This document shows, piece after piece, positions 1 to 7,887 of a stretch of 28,371 nt of DNA (position 1 is its first letter; every line of letters starts with the position of its first letter). The DNA is taken from positions 1-28,371 of the forward strand of contig NZ_JALAGT010000046.1 in assembly GCF_022712295.1 (NCBI RefSeq), in the 5' to 3' direction. The position numbers were made by a program, and so were the translations under genes. The notes beneath the pieces are model-generated. The model was not told where the DNA came from and did no database searches. It was given only the letters and a program-made list of their open reading frames with translations. This stretch comes from Galactobacter sp. GTDB lineage: Bacteria > Actinomycetota > Actinomycetes > Actinomycetales > Micrococcaceae.

Positions 1-560
1 ATCCGCGACTGGTGGTGCTCTTCGCCCAAGGCGGGCTGCTGATGGGCGGTTTCGTGGCTGTGTACAACTACCTCGGCTTCCGGCTGGAGGCGCCGCCGTT
101 CCTGATTCCCACGGCGTTGTCGTCGTTGCTGTTCCTCGCATACCTCTCTGGAACCTGGTCCTCCGCCCAGTCCGGCCGACTGGCCTCCCGCAGCGGCCGA
201 CTGCCTGTTCTGCTTGCTGCCTCGGCCCTGATGGTGCTCGGGCTGGTGATCACGTGGTTCGACTGGCTACCCAGCGTGATCCTGGGGCTGTTGGTCTTCA
301 CGGCCGGGTTCTTCGCCGCCCACGCCACAGCTTCTGGTTGGGTGCCGCAGTTGGTGCGTACGGGTAGGGCACAGGCCTCGAGCCTCTACAACTTGTCCTA
401 CTACGGGGGTTCTTCCCTCTTCGGATGGGCCGTTGGTCTGGCCTTCCAGCCGTTCGGGTGGGGCGGCGCAGTGGTGTTTGTCGGAGTCTTGGTCCTCGTG
501 GCCATGGCCCTGGCCGTGCTGGTCCTGAGGAAGGCCCCAGGAGCCCGTATCTCCGGCTGA
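1..560 (+). CDS. MFS transporter, YnfM-like, C-terminal part (5' end outside window)
   Basis: The reading frame is open from the first codon of the window (frame beginning at base 3) to TGA at 558-560, so the gene begins upstream and only about 185 residues are visible. They contain about six hydrophobic helices, as expected for the second half of a 12-helix major facilitator. The segment with YNYLGFRL, the loop GRLASRSGRLP between helices, and the pattern AHATASGWVPQLV then AQASSLYNLSYYGGSS are typical of the YnfM subgroup of MFS proteins. It would act in the cytoplasmic membrane as a proton-coupled transporter. The substrate cannot be told from the sequence, and YnfM-type proteins are usually annotated as drug or arabinose-like efflux. 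A small hairpin follows the stop. The GTG at 12 is internal and not a true start. Confidence 0.85.
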   Translation, partial: PRLVVLFAQGGLLMGGFVAVYNYLGFRLEAPPFLIPTALSSLLFLAYLSGTWSSAQSGRLASRSGRLPVLLAASALMVLGLVITWFDWLPSVILGLLVFTAGFFAAHATASGWVPQLVRTGRAQASSLYNLSYYGGSSLFGWAVGLAFQPFGWGGAVVFVGVLVLVAMALAVLVLRKAPGARISG

Positions 561-580
561 ATATGCGTTCCTTCCGCGAT

Positions 581-597
581 GCATCACTCCGTGATGC
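581..597 (+). terminator. Small hairpin after the MFS gene, possible terminator
   Basis: GCATCAC, loop TCC, GTGATGC forms a perfect 7-bp stem 20 nt after the stop of the MFS gene. The following bases are pyrimidine-rich but there is no run of T, so termination is only suggested. Confidence 0.35.
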
Positions 598-700
598 TCA
601 TCGCATTGCCTTCTTCTGCGCCCCGCGCACACCTACGGTAATGGGCGGATAAACGGAAACGACGGGTATCAGGCCGTCACCTCATCATCGGAGAATGTGT

Positions 701-2203
701 ATGCGCATCAGGCGCTTCTTGATCACGGCCCTGGCGTTGGCGCTGCTGGGAGGACAGGCGGTTGCCGCCACGCCATCGGTGGCAGCGACCGTCTCGGCAC
801 CGACCACCCCGCTCAAGGTGGTCGGCCTGCACGAGGAGGGCCTCAACATCAAGGTGAGCCTGCCTTCGGGAGTCAAGGCATACGAGGTCCAGGCCTCGAC
901 CCGGTCGGACTACTCCGGCGTCAAGGCCGTCCGCAAGGTGAGCGAGAGCAACTATGTCAGCGGGCTCACCAACAACACCGAGTACCACCTGCGCTATCGC
1001 CTGCTCAAGAAGGTGAACAACAGCGAGGTCGCCGGCGGTTGGTCCAAGTCGGTCACCGCAAGGACCAATGCGACGTTCCCTGCGGTGTTCTCGAGCGTGT
1101 CGGCCAAGAGCTACCGGGACGCCGTGACCGTGAGCTGGGTGAGGCACCCCAAGAAGACCAATGACGTGCAAGGCTACAAGGTCCTGATCGCCAACAACGC
1201 AGGCATGGACAAGGGGCTGCGGACGTTCACTCTGTCCAAGACGGCAGCGTCCAAGAAGATCACCGGGCTGAATTCGCGGGACGGTCAGATCAAGTACGTC
1301 CGGGTGAAGGCCGTCAACGGTTCCAAGGTGCGCACGTCCGAGGCGGCGTTGGTGCGGCCATCGGCACCGGCACCCACCAAGGGACAGCAGCTCACCTTTG
1401 CCACCCAGAACATCCTCTGCGTCACCTGCAAGGCGAAGAACGGGGTCAACACGCCCTCCATCGCCAAGCGGATTCCCATGCTGCTGGCCACGGTGAAGCA
1501 GCAGAAGCCCGGCGTCCTCATGCTCAACGAGGCGGACAACACCAAGGCGGGGGCCAAGAAGGGTCGCTTGACCCCGTTCTTCTCCGGGCTCTCCGCTCAG
1601 GGCTATGCCATGGACCGGGCCATCGAGGCCAATGGCGCCTCCGGCAAGTCGAATCGGGTGGCCTACAAGAAATCCTTGTTCAAGTTGGTCAAGAACGGCA
1701 CCTTCGCGATCTATGGCAAGAAGAGCTACGCCGCGTGGGCGCTGCTCGAGTCCAAGACCACGCATGAGCGTTTCTATGCGGTGGCGGCCCACATGCCGCC
1801 GTCCGCATCCGCGGCTGACAAGGTGCGCTCGGCCAAGCTGATCTCCGACACCATGAAGAAGCTGTCCAAGGCCACCAAGGGCAAGCCCGTCGTCATCTTG
1901 GGTGGGGACATGAACGTCTCCCAGAATTCGGCACCGGTGAGCAACCCCCACACCGTGTTCATGGATCGTGCCTGGACCGACATGATGTCCGCTCCGAAGC
2001 GCTACATGGCCGAGTACCCGACGTACAACGGCCTGGCCAAGACCATCACGCCGACGTGGGGACGCATCGACTACCTCTACAGCTGGGGCACGGGCGGCCC
2101 GCTCACCTACCGCAACGTCATCACCGTGAAGAACGGGAAGATCACCTCGAAGCATGGGTCCGACCACAACATGGTCGTGGCCACCACCCGCCTGAAGAAG
2201 TGA
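701..2203 (+). CDS. Secreted fibronectin-III-like / endonuclease-exonuclease-phosphatase (EEP) protein
   Basis: A 500-residue exported protein. I chose ATG 701 because GGAG at 690-693 lies seven bases upstream; ATG 695 is in frame but too close to that site. Residues 1-23 form a signal peptide (RIRR, hydrophobic stretch, then AVAA). About residues 35-120 and 125-218 look like two fibronectin type III-like beta repeats. From about residue 232 to the end is an EEP (DNase I / sphingomyelinase fold) domain, with TQN near 236, the acidic LNEAD near 276, GGDMN near 401-405 and SDHN at 487-490. These match the metal-binding and catalytic motifs of the family. A CxxC pair follows the first motif. The protein should act outside the cell on a phosphodiester or phosphomonoester. 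Nucleic acid or lipid cannot be decided. The convergent neighbour is a second, membrane-anchored EEP protein. Confidence 0.85.
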   Translation: MRIRRFLITALALALLGGQAVAATPSVAATVSAPTTPLKVVGLHEEGLNIKVSLPSGVKAYEVQASTRSDYSGVKAVRKVSESNYVSGLTNNTEYHLRYRLLKKVNNSEVAGGWSKSVTARTNATFPAVFSSVSAKSYRDAVTVSWVRHPKKTNDVQGYKVLIANNAGMDKGLRTFTLSKTAASKKITGLNSRDGQIKYVRVKAVNGSKVRTSEAALVRPSAPAPTKGQQLTFATQNILCVTCKAKNGVNTPSIAKRIPMLLATVKQQKPGVLMLNEADNTKAGAKKGRLTPFFSGLSAQGYAMDRAIEANGASGKSNRVAYKKSLFKLVKNGTFAIYGKKSYAAWALLESKTTHERFYAVAAHMPPSASAADKVRSAKLISDTMKKLSKATKGKPVVILGGDMNVSQNSAPVSNPHTVFMDRAWTDMMSAPKRYMAEYPTYNGLAKTITPTWGRIDYLYSWGTGGPLTYRNVITVKNGKITSKHGSDHNMVVATTRLKK

Positions 2204-2265
2204 GCCTGGCTCCTACGTGGGACGTGGGCGTAGACCGATCCGACTCGTAACGTCGGCTGAGAACA

Positions 2266-2302
2266 CAACTTCAGCGCAGAACGGCATTCTGGGCTGAAGT
2301 TG
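2266..2302 (+). terminator. Hairpin downstream of the secreted EEP gene
   Basis: CAACTTCAGC (2266-2275) pairs with GCTGAAGTTG (2293-2302), and CAGAA pairs with TTCTG inside, with one G-G mismatch and a five-base loop CGGCA. The stem has 15 pairs. It lies 62 bases after the stop and has no T run, so it may be a weak terminator or a 3'-end stabiliser. Confidence 0.4.
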
Positions 2303-2343
2303 GGAATCCGGCTGAGTTGAGACCCACCAAAACCCACACAAAA

Positions 2344-2380
2344 GCGCGGGGCGCCGTCCGAAATGGAAGGCGCCCCGCGC
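2344..2380 (-). terminator. Rho-independent terminator of the membrane EEP gene
   Basis: Perfect 12-bp inverted repeat: GCGCGGGGCGCC (2344-2355) and GGCGCCCCGCGC (2369-2380), loop of 13. It lies three bases after the minus-strand stop. Read on the minus strand the stem is followed by TTTTGTGTGGG, so it is oriented for the minus gene, but it could also stop plus-strand transcription. The sequence CAAAAGCGCGGGGCGC recurs in the terminator at 3478-3517. Confidence 0.8.
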
Positions 2381-2383
2381 CTT

Positions 2384-3382
2384 TCAGTGGTTGCGTGGCG
2401 TACCACGGTGAGCGAGCGTTGCGACGATGGGGCGATGGTCGCTGCCGGCGGCGTCGAAAGTCGTGAGGACCCTCGTCCCCAAGACCCGCCACGAGTCGCC
2501 GACGAGAACGTGGTCGATCGGGGAGGAGAGCCGGGCAGGAAGCGAGGTGGGCCAGGTCCCGATCGCGGCACCACGGGTCTCGATCGCGGCATCCTCGCAG
2601 TCGCCGAGATGCGCGCTCAGGTGGTCCGCCGTGGCGTTGAGATCTCCGGCGACGATGACATCGGCGTCGTGGCAGCGGGCTCCGACCCACTCGAGGCCGG
2701 CTCGCCAGGTGCCCATGGAGCCGGCCAACGGCGGCATCGGATGCGCCGCGACGATCGTGGGGCCCGTTCCGTCGGAGGGCAGCCACACTGCGCTCGGCAG
2801 GCCCGGGGTCGAACCGGCGGCTGCGTCCAATCGATAGCCTCCGAGCTCCGCTGAGACGAGCAGCGACGTAGGAATCGACGAGTCGCTGGCCTCGCCATAT
2901 ATGGTGTCGGCAACCATGCTCTTACCGTCCCGCGCCACGATCGACACCACCCGGGCTGCGGCGTCCGTGTCCGTCTCCGGAAGACTCACGATGTCGGCGT
3001 CCGTCTCGATCACGAGCCGGGCTATGGCCTCCGGGGATGCTGCCCCGCCCTGAGTGTTCCATGCGACGACGGTCAATTCACCGGGCGGGAGATCGTCGTG
3101 TGTACCGCGATTGAGGAGGACCCCGCCGTTGACCAGGGACACAGCGCCGAAGACCACGGCGAGGACGGCAGCCACGCCCCAGCGGTGACGGAGTACGGCC
3201 ACGGCGACGAAGCACACGGTGAGGACGCAGCAGGCAACGGTGAAGATCGGGCGGAAGGCGAGGACCTGCGCGATGACGGGAGCGGTCTGAGCGCCCACGG
3301 CCTGCGGCCACGAGAAGAGCAGCACGAATGCGGCTCCGACGACTACCAGGCACAGGAGAACGGGTCCTCGGCGCGTGCGCAT
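2384..3382 (-). CDS. Membrane-anchored EEP-domain protein
   Basis: A 332-residue protein. ATG 3382 is preferred over upstream in-frame starts because a GGGGAGGG ribosome site lies about 10 bases before it and the protein then opens with RTRR and a hydrophobic helix. Three membrane helices are visible (about 8-26, 44-64 and 68-88). An EEP domain follows from about 103 to the end, with WNTQGG (108-113), SLPETD (133-138), AGDLNAT (245-251), IDHVLV (289-294) and SDHRPIV (314-320). These are the metal-ligand and catalytic motifs. This architecture is common in actinobacteria and puts the catalytic domain on the outer face of the membrane. The substrate is unknown. It is convergent with the secreted EEP gene, with about 180 bases between their stops, and has its own terminator. 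Confidence 0.85.
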   Translation of the reverse strand: MRTRRGPVLLCLVVVGAAFVLLFSWPQAVGAQTAPVIAQVLAFRPIFTVACCVLTVCFVAVAVLRHRWGVAAVLAVVFGAVSLVNGGVLLNRGTHDDLPPGELTVVAWNTQGGAASPEAIARLVIETDADIVSLPETDTDAAARVVSIVARDGKSMVADTIYGEASDSSIPTSLLVSAELGGYRLDAAAGSTPGLPSAVWLPSDGTGPTIVAAHPMPPLAGSMGTWRAGLEWVGARCHDADVIVAGDLNATADHLSAHLGDCEDAAIETRGAAIGTWPTSLPARLSSPIDHVLVGDSWRVLGTRVLTTFDAAGSDHRPIVATLAHRGTPRNH

Positions 3383-3477
3383 CAACGTCCGGTCCCTCCC
3401 CTGTGGTTCACTCTCGGCAACACTCCCACTAGAACACAGGAATCTCGCAATGGTGGGTTCCACGCGAGCCAATCAAA

Positions 3478-3517
3478 AGCGCGGGGCGCTTATCCGTACG
3501 GATAAGCGCCCCGCGCT
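3478..3517 (-). terminator. 40-bp perfect palindrome, terminator of the phdBCDE-like operon
   Basis: The 40 bases are a perfect palindrome centred at GTAC (3496-3499), with arms starting AGCGCGGGGCGCTTATCC. It lies about 30 bases after the minus-strand stop of the MaoC gene. On that strand it is followed by TTTGATTGG, giving a T run that continues from the arm. The GCGCGGGGCGC core is shared with the hairpin at 2344-2380. Confidence 0.8.
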
Positions 3518-3546
3518 CGTCGGGCATTGAAGCCCAGAAAACCCGA

Positions 3547-4017
3547 TCAGGCGTAGAAGCGGCTCAGGAAGCGCGCGACCACTGCGGGGCGCTCCTCGCC
3601 CTCGATCTCGATGACGCCGTCTGCCACGAGGTGCAGGCCGTTGCCCTTGACCTCCTGGACGTCGGCGACGGTGACGCCCATACGCACGCGGGAGCCCACC
3701 TTCACGGGGGAGGTGAAGCGGACCTTGTCCAGGCCGTAGTTGACCTTGGTGGTGACGCCGGTGACGTCAAGCAGCTCGGTCCAGAACGGGATGACCAGGG
3801 ACAGGGTCAGGAAGCCGTGGGCGATCGGGGCGCCGAACGGGCCGTCCTTGGCGCGCTCGGGGTCCACGTGGATCCACTGGTGGTCGCTGGTGGCGTCGGC
3901 GAAGGTGTTGACCATCTCCTGGGTGATGGTGATCCACTCGGACTTGCCGAGGTCCTTGCCGATGAGGCCGGTGACGTCCTCGAAGGCGACGACGTTCTTG
4001 GGGGTGGTCTCAGCCAT
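3547..4017 (-). CDS. phdE: MaoC-type enoyl-CoA hydratase (PhdE/CouM-like)
   Basis: A 156-residue hot-dog-fold hydratase. ATG 4017 has AAAGG eight bases upstream; the longer reading frame upstream is not MaoC-like. The hydratase-2 signature is present: DATSDHQWIHVD with Asp45 and His50 in the D-x4-H catalytic spacing, then GAPIAHGFLTLSL (His67). Family knowledge: such proteins add water to trans-2-enoyl-CoA. In this cluster the likely substrate is a cinnamoyl-CoA or coumaroyl-CoA, giving the 3-hydroxy-3-aryl-propionyl-CoA. It is the last gene of a four-gene minus-strand operon, 85 bases after the acyl-CoA dehydrogenase gene and before a strong palindromic terminator. The gene symbol rests on order and content of the cluster, not on an alignment. 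Confidence 0.8.
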   Translation of the reverse strand: MAETTPKNVVAFEDVTGLIGKDLGKSEWITITQEMVNTFADATSDHQWIHVDPERAKDGPFGAPIAHGFLTLSLVIPFWTELLDVTGVTTKVNYGLDKVRFTSPVKVGSRVRMGVTVADVQEVKGNGLHLVADGVIEIEGEERPAVVARFLSRFYA

Positions 4018-4102
4018 GATGTGAGCCTTTCGTGTGGGGTCGGGACTCATGCCCGACGAGTGGTGCTTGGGTTCGGCGCCTGGCGGCGCCTGTGGTTGTG
4101 GG

Positions 4103-5287
4103 TCAGACGAAGGCGCCGACGCCGGTGGCGTGGCGGGCCACGATGAGGGCATTGACCTCGTGGGTTCCTTCGTAGGAGTAGACGGCCTCCGCGTCCGCAT
4201 GGAAGCGGGCAACGTCGGTGTCCAGGGTGATGCCGTTGCCGCCGCAGACCTCACGGCAGAGGGCCACGGTCTCGCGCATGCGGTCACAGATGAACAGCTT
4301 GGCCATGGAGGATTCCTCGTCGCGGAAGATCCCCTGGTCCTGGCGCTTGGTCAGGTTGGCCACCATCTGCAGGGAGGCGGTGACGTTGGAGAAGGCCAGG
4401 GCCAGTTTTTCGGAGACCAGCTGGAACTTGGCCAGCGGACGGCCGAACTGCTCACGCTCGGAAACGTACTTCAGGGCGGCCTCGTAGGCGCCGGCCTGAA
4501 GGCCGGTGGCGATCCAGGCCACGTCCGAGCGGGAGACGCGCAGCATGTTGGAGACGTCCTTGAAGGAGTTGCACTCCTGCAGGCGGTCGCTCTCCGCGAC
4601 CTGCACGTTCTCCAGCGTGATGTGGGCGTTCTGCATGATCCGCAGCGCGGTCTTGCGTTCGATCTTCTCCAGGGTGACGCCCTCGGCGGTGCGGGGCACC
4701 AGGAAGGCCTTGACCTGGCCGTCGGCGGTGTCGCGGGCGAAGATGCAGAGCCGGTCGGCGGAGGAGGCTCCACCGATCCAGCGCTTGGCGCCGTTGATGG
4801 TCCAGGTGTCACCGTCACGGGTGGCGGAGGTGGAGAGGCCGCCCGCGATGTCGGAGCCGTGGTCGGGTTCCGTCAGGGCGAAGACGCCCAGTTCCTGGTA
4901 CTGGTCGATCTTGGGTTCCCACTCGGCCCACTGCTCCGGGGAAGACCCGATCCGCACGGCGGTGCGGAAGAGCCCGGCCTGAGCGGTGTGCCAGGTGGCC
5001 AATGAGGCGTCGGTGCGGGCCAGGACGAACTTCCGCAGTCCGTGGTAGAGGCCGTGGGGCTGTCCGTCCCCGCGGAACTCCTCGGGGTCGATCAGGCGCA
5101 GACCCTGGATGGGGTCCACGATCTCGGTCGGGAAGGTGCCGGCCTCCCAGTGCTCGTTGATGACCGGCTTGGCCACCTCGTCAAGCACCTTCTGCAGCCG
5201 CTCCAGCGGCGCCAACTCTGCCTCGGTCAATCCTTCGGAGACCCCGTAGAGGTCGCTGACGCCGAAGAGATCCTCGCGAACCGTCAT
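4103..5287 (-). CDS. phdD: Acyl-CoA dehydrogenase, glutaryl-CoA dehydrogenase-like (PhdD-like)
   Basis: A 394-residue FAD enzyme of full family length. ATG 5287 overlaps the stop of the amidohydrolase gene as TGATG, so translation is probably coupled; a GTG one codon earlier is also possible. Motifs: ALTEPDHGSDIAG (FAD and substrate loop), WTINGAKRWIGGA, EREQFGRPLAKFQ, and near the C-terminus VCGGNGI and YSYEGTHEVNALI. The Glu in YEGTH (about residue 373) matches the catalytic base of glutaryl-CoA dehydrogenases. A decarboxylating role is not implied. In phd clusters of C. glutamicum an acyl-CoA dehydrogenase at this position is used to desaturate phenylpropionyl-CoA to cinnamoyl-CoA. I infer the same here, which would let the pathway accept saturated aryl-propionates. 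Confidence 0.85.
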   Translation of the reverse strand: MTVREDLFGVSDLYGVSEGLTEAELAPLERLQKVLDEVAKPVINEHWEAGTFPTEIVDPIQGLRLIDPEEFRGDGQPHGLYHGLRKFVLARTDASLATWHTAQAGLFRTAVRIGSSPEQWAEWEPKIDQYQELGVFALTEPDHGSDIAGGLSTSATRDGDTWTINGAKRWIGGASSADRLCIFARDTADGQVKAFLVPRTAEGVTLEKIERKTALRIMQNAHITLENVQVAESDRLQECNSFKDVSNMLRVSRSDVAWIATGLQAGAYEAALKYVSEREQFGRPLAKFQLVSEKLALAFSNVTASLQMVANLTKRQDQGIFRDEESSMAKLFICDRMRETVALCREVCGGNGITLDTDVARFHADAEAVYSYEGTHEVNALIVARHATGVGAFV

Positions 5288-6183
5288 CACTTCACCAATC
5301 CGGTGCGGCGGAAGAGCTCGATGGCGTTGGCCTTCAAGATCTTGGGGCGCACCTCGTCCTTGAGCTGCAATTGATCAAACGCGCCGAACCACTTTTGAGG
5401 GGTGATCAGCGGGTAGTCGGTGCCGAAGAGCACCTTGTCCTGCAGCCGGGAGTTGGCCGCACGCACGAGTTCTGCCGGGAAGTACTTGGGGCTCCAGCCC
5501 GACAGGTCGATCCATACGTTGGCCTTGTGCGTGGCGATGGAGATGGCCTCCTCCTGCCACGGCACCGACGGGTGGGCCATGATGATCTGCAGGTTCGGGA
5601 AGTCCGCAGCGACGTCGTCGAGCAGGGCCGGGTTGGACCAGCGCAGCTTGATGCCGCCACCGCCAGGCAGGCCGGCGCCGATGCCGTTCTGTCCCGTGTG
5701 GAACAGGGCGGGAACGTTGAGATCCTGCAGGGTCTCCCACAGCGGGTAGTACTCGGGGGAGGACGGATCGAAGCCCTGCAGCGACGGGTGGAACTTGAAC
5801 CCGGCCACGCCGTAGTCCTCCACCAGCATCCGGGCCCGGGCCACGGCGTCTGCACCGGTCAGCGGGTCAACGGAACCGAAGGGGATGAGTACGTCGTTGT
5901 TGCGTGCGGCGCCCTCTGCGATCTCCTCGATGGAGTTGGGCTGGTGGCCCAGGTTGGTGCGGGCGTCCACCGTGAAGACCACGGCGGCCATGTTCCACTC
6001 GCGGTAGCGCTCGGCGATGGTGTCGAGGCTGGGGGAGCGCTCCTCCGACTTGAAGTACGCCGCGGAGGCGGCGGTGAAGCGCTCGGGCAGCGAGTCGTGC
6101 CCGTGGCCATCGGCCTCGATGTGTACGTGCACATCCAGGGCGGAGACGGCCTCGAGATCGACGTTGAACTCGTAGCGTGCCAT
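5287..6183 (-). CDS. phdC: Amidohydrolase_2 family metal hydrolase (PhdC/CouO-like)
   Basis: A 298-residue TIM-barrel metal hydrolase. Visible ligands: DVHVH (His19, His21), KFHPS (Lys130, His132), FHTGQNG (His162), MAHPS (His204) and FGTDYP (Asp256). Established knowledge: CouO of Rhodococcus jostii is an amidohydrolase-superfamily enzyme, predicted to bind metal through Asp257, that replaces thiolase and thioesterase in side-chain shortening of hydroxycinnamates. The equivalent Asp is at 256 here. I infer cleavage of the 3-keto-3-aryl-propionyl thioester or acid to a benzoate-type product. It lies between the SDR (nine-base gap) and the acyl-CoA dehydrogenase (one-base overlap), so all are one operon. 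The general family alternative is a decarboxylase of the ACMSD type. Confidence 0.8.
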   Translation of the reverse strand: MARYEFNVDLEAVSALDVHVHIEADGHGHDSLPERFTAASAAYFKSEERSPSLDTIAERYREWNMAAVVFTVDARTNLGHQPNSIEEIAEGAARNNDVLIPFGSVDPLTGADAVARARMLVEDYGVAGFKFHPSLQGFDPSSPEYYPLWETLQDLNVPALFHTGQNGIGAGLPGGGGIKLRWSNPALLDDVAADFPNLQIIMAHPSVPWQEEAISIATHKANVWIDLSGWSPKYFPAELVRAANSRLQDKVLFGTDYPLITPQKWFGAFDQLQLKDEVRPKILKANAIELFRRTGLVK

Positions 6184-6192
6184 GGCGTCAGA

Positions 6193-7131
6193 TCACTTGC
6201 TCTCGGTGGGCTGCAGGTCCTCCGGCAGCGGGGGCATCTTCTCGCCGCAGGACTGCAGCTTGCCCTCGGTCAGGCCGGCGAACTGGTCGGCGAGGTCGGC
6301 TGCGGACCAGCCGCCCTCGTTGTACTCGGTGACGATCGGAGTGGGGTGGCTGAACAGCTGGACGCGGTCGCCGCCGGCGCCAACCACCTGGCCGGAAATA
6401 CCCTCAGCGGCGTCGGAGGCCAGGAAGGCGACCAGGCCGGAGACGTCCTCAGGCTTACCGAAGCCCAGCGTGTGACGGAAGAAGGCCGGCATGGCCTCTC
6501 CGCGGTCGTCGGCCTCGATGGCCGAGTTGAAGTAGGGAACAGTGCGGGTCATGGCGGTGGCCGCCACGGGGACCACGGTGTTGATACGGACGCCCGCGCG
6601 CTTGAACTCCAGGGCCCAGGTGCGGACCATGCCCACGATGCCTGCCTTGGCCGCGGCGTAGTTGGTCTGGCCGAAGTTGCCGTACTGACCGGTGGGGGAG
6701 CCGATGGTGATGATGGAGCCGGCGATGCCGTTCTCCTTGAAGTATGCGTAGGCGGCGCGCACGCAGGTGAAGGTGCCGCGCAGGTGCACGTTGATGACCA
6801 GGTCGAAGTCCTCGTCGGTCATCTTCAGCAGGGACTTGTCACGCAGGACGCCCGCGTTGGTGACCAGGATGTCCAGGCGACCGAACGCGTCGACGGCTCC
6901 CTTGACGAGGGCCTCTGCGGTCTCGGTGGAGCCAACGGGTGCGACGACGGCGGTGGCCTTGCCGCCGTCCGCCTCGATGGTGGCGACGGCCTTGGCGGCG
7001 GTCTCCTCGTTGACGTCGTTGATGACCACGGCTGCGCCCTGCTTGGCGAGCTCGCGGGCGTAGGCGAGGCCGAGGCCCTGGCCGGATCCGGTGACGACGG
7101 CAACCTTGCCGGTGAGATCGGTGGTGGTCAT
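6193..7131 (-). CDS. phdB: SDR 3-hydroxyacyl-CoA dehydrogenase, MFE-2-like (PhdB/CouN-like)
   Basis: A 312-residue short-chain dehydrogenase. ATG 7131 follows an excellent AGGAGGAAAC site; longer upstream frames are artefacts. Motifs: TGSGQGLG (14-21) for NAD(P), NAGVLRDKS (92-100), Ser145, and Tyr158/Lys162 in TNYAAAK. The segments LRGTFTCVRAAYAYFKENG and YGNFGQTNYAAAK resemble the (R)-hydroxyacyl-CoA dehydrogenase domain of peroxisomal multifunctional enzyme 2. That fits its pairing with a MaoC hydratase. About 55 residues extend beyond the usual SDR end (from 257), rich in acidic residues, as in the MFE-2 type. It is the first gene of the phdBCDE-like operon and should oxidise the 3-hydroxy-aryl-propionyl-CoA to the 3-keto form. 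Its promoter region holds the 21-bp shared site. Confidence 0.85.
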   Translation of the reverse strand: MTTTDLTGKVAVVTGSGQGLGLAYARELAKQGAAVVINDVNEETAAKAVATIEADGGKATAVVAPVGSTETAEALVKGAVDAFGRLDILVTNAGVLRDKSLLKMTDEDFDLVINVHLRGTFTCVRAAYAYFKENGIAGSIITIGSPTGQYGNFGQTNYAAAKAGIVGMVRTWALEFKRAGVRINTVVPVAATAMTRTVPYFNSAIEADDRGEAMPAFFRHTLGFGKPEDVSGLVAFLASDAAEGISGQVVGAGGDRVQLFSHPTPIVTEYNEGGWSAADLADQFAGLTEGKLQSCGEKMPPLPEDLQPTESK

Positions 7132-7171
7132 GTTTCCTCCTGGATGGTGGGACTTCGATGTCGTTATCGCC

Positions 7172-7200
7172 ATCACACCAAAAACCGTTGAGAATGTCAA
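7172..7200 (-). promoter_or_regulatory. Putative promoter of the phdB-like operon
   Basis: On the minus strand TTGACA (7195-7200) is a perfect -35 hexamer, followed after 17 bases by TGTGAT (7172-7177) as a fair -10. The start site would leave a leader of about 35 bases with the strong ribosome site. The -35 is embedded in the shared 21-bp sequence, so a bound regulator would block the promoter. Confidence 0.5.
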
Positions 7201-7201
7201 T
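7181..7201. promoter_or_regulatory. Candidate MarR/PhdR operator, copy 1
   Basis: These 21 bases recur exactly at 11829-11849 upstream of the CoA ligase. The core CCGTTGAGAATGTCAAT holds the inverted repeat TTGA-N5-TCAA. It sits between the SDR and the divergent marR-like gene and overlaps the -35 of the SDR promoter, a typical place for repression by a MarR protein. The assignment to PhdR is inference. Confidence 0.6.
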
Positions 7202-7318
7202 AATAGTGAGTGTCCACTAGTGAAATCGGCGTGGAATTCGTAGACTGGCCACCAAGACTTCCTTATCACCACCCACGGAACTTGCCGCTTCGGCTGCGAG
7301 CTCCCGTCTGGAGCAATC

Positions 7319-7753
7319 ATGCCAACCGCCACGCTGTCCGAACCCTTGAGCGACGAGCTCTTCTTCGTCATGGCGCGAGCCTCGGCCATCGGTTCTTCCC
7401 ACGCCAACCGCGCGCTGGCCACGTTGCAGCTCAAGGTGCGCGAGTATTCCGCGCTGGTCATCGCCTGCTCCGACGAGGCCCCGACGCAGCGCGAGCTCAG
7501 CCGGCAACTGGCGCTGGATCCCAGTCAGATCGTGGCCATCGTGGACAGCCTGGAGAAGCGTGGACTCGTGGAGCGGCGGCCGGACCCGCGTGATCGCCGG
7601 TCCAAGATCGTGGTGGCTACCGAGGCCGGTCGCGAACTCAGTGCCGAGGCCCGCACCCTCTCGGCGGAGTCGGATCAGGAGTCGCTGTCCATGCTCACCG
7701 CGGACGAGCGCGCCACGCTCCACACGCTTCTGGCGAAGGTCGCCTTCGCCTGA
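7319..7753 (+). CDS. phdR: MarR-family regulator (PhdR/CouR-like)
   Basis: A 144-residue protein of usual MarR length. ATG 7319 has GGAG seven bases upstream. The winged-helix region runs from about 35 to 105: TQRELSRQLALDPSQIVAIVDSLEKRGLVERRPDPRDRRSKIV contains the recognition helix and the DxRxR wing typical of MarR. Helices at both ends form the dimer interface. It is transcribed divergently from the SDR operon across a 187-base region carrying the 21-bp candidate operator. Family knowledge: CouR and PhdR repress hydroxycinnamate genes and are released by a CoA-thioester ligand. I infer the same role here, with probable autoregulation. A TAGACT at 7241-7246 could be its -10. A long hairpin follows the stop. 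Confidence 0.8.
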   Translation: MPTATLSEPLSDELFFVMARASAIGSSHANRALATLQLKVREYSALVIACSDEAPTQRELSRQLALDPSQIVAIVDSLEKRGLVERRPDPRDRRSKIVVATEAGRELSAEARTLSAESDQESLSMLTADERATLHTLLAKVAFA

Positions 7754-7763
7754 CCTGACCCGC

Positions 7764-7820
7764 GACGCAAGGTGCCCGACGCGCGGATGGCGACATCCGT
7801 CCGTCGGGCACCTTCGCGTC
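7764..7820 (+). terminator. Long hairpin after the marR-like gene
   Basis: GACGCAAGGTGCCCGACG (7764-7781) pairs with CGTCGGGCACCTTCGCGTC (7802-7820) with one bulged base. CGGATG-GCGA-CATCCG pairs inside. It begins 11 bases after the stop. There is no T run, but its arms recur in the hairpin at 8788-8839, which closes the next gene. Confidence 0.65.
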
Positions 7821-7887
7821 GTGGCTGTCGCGGCGCCGAAGGTCGGGGGACGGGCGGGAACAAATCCGAGGTGGCCCGCGTTAGAAC

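Noticed and set aside
4034..5005. Long plus-strand frame of 323 codons opposite the acyl-CoA dehydrogenase gene
   Set aside because: It lies entirely antisense to the dehydrogenase and MaoC gap, has Gly/Val-rich composition and no family match; such shadows are common at high GC.
5371..7191. 606-codon plus-strand frame opposite the amidohydrolase and SDR genes
   Set aside because: It is the mirror of two confidently assigned genes and its protein is repetitive Gly/Val/Leu without domains.
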